Positions 60,973-64,000 of a DNA stretch of 64,000 nucleotides are shown here, piece by piece. Within the stretch, counting starts at the first letter, position 1. Each line of letters begins with the position of its first letter. The stretch spans positions 157,099 to 221,098 of the forward strand of contig CAWFIB010000011.1 of NCBI GenBank assembly GCA_963815775.1. The letters are read 5' to 3'. Origin of the DNA: CAVVDY01 sp963815775 (lineage in GTDB: Bacteria > Acidobacteriota > Terriglobia > Terriglobales > Acidobacteriaceae). A program made the position numbers and the translations under genes. The notes under the pieces were generated by a model that was not told where the DNA came from, searched no databases, and saw only the letters and a program-made list of their open reading frames with translations.

Positions 60973-62475
60973 ATGCGAAAGGGTTATGTGTCTGTCTCTG
61001 AACGCGTAGCGATAGCCGGGGTAACTGGGTACATTGGTGGCCGCCTTGCCCCTCGATTGCTCGATCACGGCTATGCAATCCGGTGTCTGGTGCGGTCACC
61101 AGCTAAACTGCAGAATCGCCCTTGGGCCACTGATCCAAACGTTCAAATCAGACTGGCGGACCTGGCCGACGAAACGTCTCTGACCCGCGAGTTGGAAAGA
61201 TGTCAGGCAGCGTATTACCTCGTCCATTCCATGATGTCTGCGGGATCGGACTACGCCGAGCACGATCATCAATTGGCTTTGACATTCGCCCGTGCCGCAA
61301 AGAACGCCGGAGTCAAACGAATCATCTATCTCGGTGGACTGGGCGAGACCGGCCCGGATTTGAGCGAACATCTATCATCGCGCCGCGCAGTGGAGGAAGC
61401 GCTTGCCTCAACTGGCGTGCCTGTCACGGTCCTGCGCGCGGCCATGATCATTGGGTCAGGCTCGGCATCCTTTGAAATCCTGCGCTACTTGGTGGAGCGA
61501 TTGCCGATCATGGTGACCCCGAAATGGGTGAGCACCCCGTGCCAGCCGATCGCGGTCAGAAATGTAATCGGGTATCTAGTCGGTGTTCTCGCAGTACCGG
61601 AGACCGCCGGTGGCGTGTTCGACATTGGCGGCCCAGATGTCTTTTGCTATCGCGACATTATGAGCATCATGGCGGAAGAGTTGGGACTGCGCCGCCGACT
61701 CGTTATTCCCGTACCCGTATTGACACCACGTTTGAGTTCTTACTGGATCCAGTTGATCACGCCTCTCAGCAATACCATTGCGAGCCCGTTGGCGGAAGGA
61801 CTTAAGAATCCGGTGGTCTGTCGGGATAATCGCATCGGTGGTCTCATCCCGCAGGAACTTCTCGGCGTCCGCGAGGCCATACACGCAGCTCTCAACAAGA
61901 TGGCTGAACACAACGTGGAAACCATCTGGTCGATGGCTGGTCCCATTCCAGGCGATCCAGACTGGGCAGGAGGAACCGTTTTCCGTGACGTTCGGCAGGT
62001 CACCGTGGAAGCACCTGCGTGGGCGGTCTTTCGATCCGTGTGCCGGGTTGGCGGTGGAAACGGTTGGTACGCCGCCGATATTCTCTGGAAGATCCGCGGA
62101 TGGATGGATCAGTTGGTTGGCGGCCCAGGTCTGCGACGAGGGCGGAGGGATTCAGAAGTCGTCGGATACGGAGAAGCGTTGGACTTCTGGCGCGTCGTGG
62201 GTTTCGAGCGAGACTGCTGGTTGGCCTTGCGCGCCGAGATGAAGTTGCCAGGTGAGGCGCTGCTTGAGTTCCGAATTGAAGCGCTCAATAATCGCCAATG
62301 CGTTTTGCGCCAGTCGGCGTTATTTCGGCCGCGCGGCTTGTTCGGCTTGGTTTACTGGTACAGCGTGCTGCCCTTCCACGCCATCGTGTTCAGGGGCATG
62401 CTAAGCGGCATCGAACGGGAAGCGCTCAAGATTGCGGCACGTCCCCAGAATATGGTTTCAGAAAGTTCGACATAA
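60973..62475 (+). CDS. SDR-like NAD(P)-binding protein with DUF2867 domain
   Basis: A 500-residue two-domain protein. Residues 10-300 are an atypical short-chain dehydrogenase/reductase: the dinucleotide loop is VAIAGVTGYIGGRL, then LVRSPAKL, AAYYLVHSM, RIIYLGGLGE and VLRAAMIIGSGSASFEIL. Residues 330-490 are a DUF2867 domain with AGGTVFRDVRQVTVEAPAWAVFRSV and LGxxx-free ligand-pocket strands ending in PFHAIVFRGML. The fusion is common in soil bacteria. Its reaction is not known; the first domain may use NAD(P)H and the second a lipid-like ligand. No operon partner is adjacent. Confidence 0.88.
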   Translation: MRKGYVSVSERVAIAGVTGYIGGRLAPRLLDHGYAIRCLVRSPAKLQNRPWATDPNVQIRLADLADETSLTRELERCQAAYYLVHSMMSAGSDYAEHDHQLALTFARAAKNAGVKRIIYLGGLGETGPDLSEHLSSRRAVEEALASTGVPVTVLRAAMIIGSGSASFEILRYLVERLPIMVTPKWVSTPCQPIAVRNVIGYLVGVLAVPETAGGVFDIGGPDVFCYRDIMSIMAEELGLRRRLVIPVPVLTPRLSSYWIQLITPLSNTIASPLAEGLKNPVVCRDNRIGGLIPQELLGVREAIHAALNKMAEHNVETIWSMAGPIPGDPDWAGGTVFRDVRQVTVEAPAWAVFRSVCRVGGGNGWYAADILWKIRGWMDQLVGGPGLRRGRRDSEVVGYGEALDFWRVVGFERDCWLALRAEMKLPGEALLEFRIEALNNRQCVLRQSALFRPRGLFGLVYWYSVLPFHAIVFRGMLSGIEREALKIAARPQNMVSESST

Positions 62476-62617
62476 CCCGCAATGACTGCGAGGAGCCCAG
62501 CACTCCGGAGCGGGCTTACAATTACGGGGGGCGATGTTCTCTCGCCCATTCAGATGATCCTGAACTAAGCCGCCTCACCTGAAATTTGTCCCTGCTTAGG
62601 TGTCCCGGAGGCCAGCC

Positions 62618-63358
62618 ATGAAACGATGGGGATTCTCCATCACCTTGATATGCGGAGTCCTCCTAGCCTGCTGCACCGCACAGGCGCAGTTGGAGGACCT
62701 TTGGAAGAAAGCTCAAAGTACAACGCAATCCACCAACCTGCCCGGAATGGCGCTGAGCAATGACAAGATCGCCGGCGGCCTGAAAGAGGCGCTGACCAAG
62801 AGCACGGGAACGGCAGTGGCCTCTACCGGACGGGTCGATGGCTACTTCAAGAACCAGGCCATCAAGATCCTGCTGCCCAGCCAACTTCAGACCGTGGGCA
62901 AGGGAATGCGGATGATGGGTATGGGCGCGCAGCTCGATGAACTCGAATTGTCCATGAACCGCGCCGCCGAGCAAGCCGCTCCCGCAGCCCAGCAGATCTT
63001 CATCAACGCCATTACCAAGATGACTTTTGACGATGCGAAGAAGATTCTGTCGGGCGGCGACACCGCGGCCACGGACTACTTCAAGAAGTCCAGTACCGCC
63101 GAGTTGACCCAGGCGTTCACTCCCATCGTGCACCAGTCGATGGAGAACGTAGGCGTCATCAAGCAATTCAACGCGATAGCCCAGAACTCCATGGCCGGCC
63201 CATTGCTGGGAGGCCAGAGCTTCAACCTCGATAGCTACGTGGTGGGCAAGGCCCTCGATGGTCTGTTCTACGAACTGGGGCAGGAGGAAAAGCAGATCCG
63301 CACCGATCCCGCAGCGCAAACAACCGCCCTGCTCAAAGAGGTGTTTGGCAAGAAATAG
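62618..63358 (+). CDS. DUF4197 exported protein
   Basis: About 246 residues, started at the ATG at 62618 with GGAGG six bases upstream. A signal peptide (LICGVLLACCTAQA) leads to a helical body typical of DUF4197: IAGGLKEALTKSTGTAVASTGRVDGYFKN, IKILLPSQLQTVGKGMR, INAITKMTFDDAKKILSGGDTAATDYFKKSS, and LDGLFYELGQEEKQIRTDPAAQTTALLKEVFG. The family is periplasmic and of unknown role. It stands alone on the plus strand and faces the convergent acyl-CoA synthetase gene. Confidence 0.92.
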   Translation: MKRWGFSITLICGVLLACCTAQAQLEDLWKKAQSTTQSTNLPGMALSNDKIAGGLKEALTKSTGTAVASTGRVDGYFKNQAIKILLPSQLQTVGKGMRMMGMGAQLDELELSMNRAAEQAAPAAQQIFINAITKMTFDDAKKILSGGDTAATDYFKKSSTAELTQAFTPIVHQSMENVGVIKQFNAIAQNSMAGPLLGGQSFNLDSYVVGKALDGLFYELGQEEKQIRTDPAAQTTALLKEVFGKK

Positions 63359-63505
63359 TAAACGCGACCAACACTTGACTAAATTCTGCCGCTCGGGCTC
63401 AAGGGAAGTGGACCATCGCGTGCTGCGCTGCTTTGCGTCGAGCCATAGATTCGAGGCATCTCGACCGTGGTGAACGCATGGGCCGTTTCGTCGGCTGCGC
63501 TCCAC

Positions 63506-64000
63506 TCAAGGTGTTGTGGTACTGCCCGTCGGAACGGCACCGACCTGAGCAGGTGCTTCGCGCAATTGACGGCGCAGGATTTTGCCCAGGTTGGACTTCG
63601 GCAGGGGCTCGTTGCGAAACTCTACGATCTTGGGCATCTTGTAGCCGGTCAGGTATTGCCGGCAATGTTCGAGCAGGGCCTGTTCCGTGAGCGCCGGGTC
63701 CTGTTTCACCACGACGATCTTGACGACCTCGCCGGACTTGTCGTCGTGTGCGCCTATCGCTCCAACCTCGGCCACGCCGGGATGCATTGCGACGACCTCT
63801 TCGATCTGATTCGGGAAGACATTGAAGCCGGAGACCACGATGATGTCCTTCTTGCGGTCCGTGATTCTGAAGTAGCCACGCTCGTCCACGAACCCCATGT
63901 CGCCGGTGCGCAACCAGCCGTCGAGGGTGAAAACCTTCTCGGTCTCATCGGGCCGGTTCCAGTACCCCCGCATGACCTGCGGGCCGCGCACGCTGATCTC
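63506..64000 (-). CDS. fadD: Long-chain acyl-CoA synthetase, 3' part only
   Basis: The last ~165 residues of an AMP-forming acyl-CoA synthetase; the gene continues past the window end. VRGPQVMRGYWNRPDETEKVF and GWLRTGDMGFVDERGYFRITDRKKD are the conserved A8-region motifs. SGFNVFPNQIEEVVAMHPGV and the C-terminal catalytic Lys segment LPKSNLGKILRRQLRE (PKT-x-x-GKI-type) are present. The wording FNVFPNQIEE is that of long-chain fatty-acid ligases of the FadD type. The enzyme activates fatty acids to CoA thioesters at the membrane. Confidence 0.9.
   Translation of the reverse strand, partial: EISVRGPQVMRGYWNRPDETEKVFTLDGWLRTGDMGFVDERGYFRITDRKKDIIVVSGFNVFPNQIEEVVAMHPGVAEVGAIGAHDDKSGEVVKIVVVKQDPALTEQALLEHCRQYLTGYKMPKIVEFRNEPLPKSNLGKILRRQLREAPAQVGAVPTGSTTTP

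Noticed and set aside
1..64000. tRNA, rRNA or CRISPR arrays
   Set aside because: I saw no T-loop-like GGTTCGAATCC segments in a cloverleaf context, no rRNA stretches and no regularly spaced repeats.

Overview
The window looks like chromosomal DNA of an Acidobacteriota member (Terriglobia-like). The taxonomic clues are a TPR/VWFA protein of the type seen mainly in that phylum, a long Oar-like TonB-dependent receptor with a carboxypeptidase-regulatory N-terminal domain, moderately high GC, and many short secreted proteins without known function. This is inference from gene content; there is no rRNA or other phylogenetic marker in the window.

Layout. (1) 1-8.6 kb, mixed strands: a P-loop kinase-like ATPase cut by the window start, a beta-propeller protein, the VWFA/TPR protein, a C-terminal remnant of an MscS channel, a STAS anti-sigma antagonist, pyrF, rlpA, thiD and a 48-residue membrane protein. 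(2) 8.7-20.8 kb, envelope and metal genes: the TonB receptor, a small His/Cys protein, a DUF6125-like protein, OsmC, a CzcC-CzcB-CzcA type tripartite metal efflux operon whose pump gene carries a one-base frameshift, and a CFI-box C-terminal-domain protein. (3) 20.8-30.3 kb, an alpha-glucan/trehalose locus: treS, a glycosyltransferase, a mechanosensitive-channel-like gene and a maltokinase run left; glgE and glgB run right from a shared divergent promoter region. Together they encode the complete TreS-Mak-GlgE-GlgB route from trehalose to branched glucan.

(4) 30.5-58.9 kb is an accessory island. It starts with a TacA/TacT-type toxin-antitoxin pair and a DUF4386 remnant. A plasmid- or ICE-like backbone follows: Rad52-family annealing protein (frameshifted), a DUF6094-like methyltransferase, VapBC, a HigA-like antitoxin, a DUF6573 protein and an SNF2-like helicase. 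Next comes an 11 kb, visibly more A/T-rich cassette of four genes (40.4-51.3 kb): a 960-residue unknown protein, a TIR-domain protein, a membrane-anchored HEAT protein with four tandem ~113-residue repeats, and a 1,059-residue unknown protein. I regard this cassette as the best candidate for an undescribed system, probably a TIR/NAD-based anti-phage defence. It is followed by a recombinase module (CcbP-like protein, unknown protein, serine recombinase), an IS66-family element carrying a DUF4338 (DruA-like) gene, and a leftward operon of sigma-like protein, unknown protein, ImmA/IrrE metallopeptidase and a fifth-kilobase-scale gene cut short beside IS66. A 20-bp inverted repeat lies in that operon's divergent promoter.

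(5) 59.5-64 kb returns to ordinary chromosomal genes: a HugZ-like heme-related flavoprotein (frameshifted), an SDR/DUF2867 protein, a DUF4197 protein and the 3' end of an acyl-CoA synthetase gene cut by the window end.

Four genes (16.5, 32.5, 36.5 and 60.0 kb) each show one apparent single-base frameshift. They may be real pseudogenes, but the pattern also fits uncorrected indels in the assembly.
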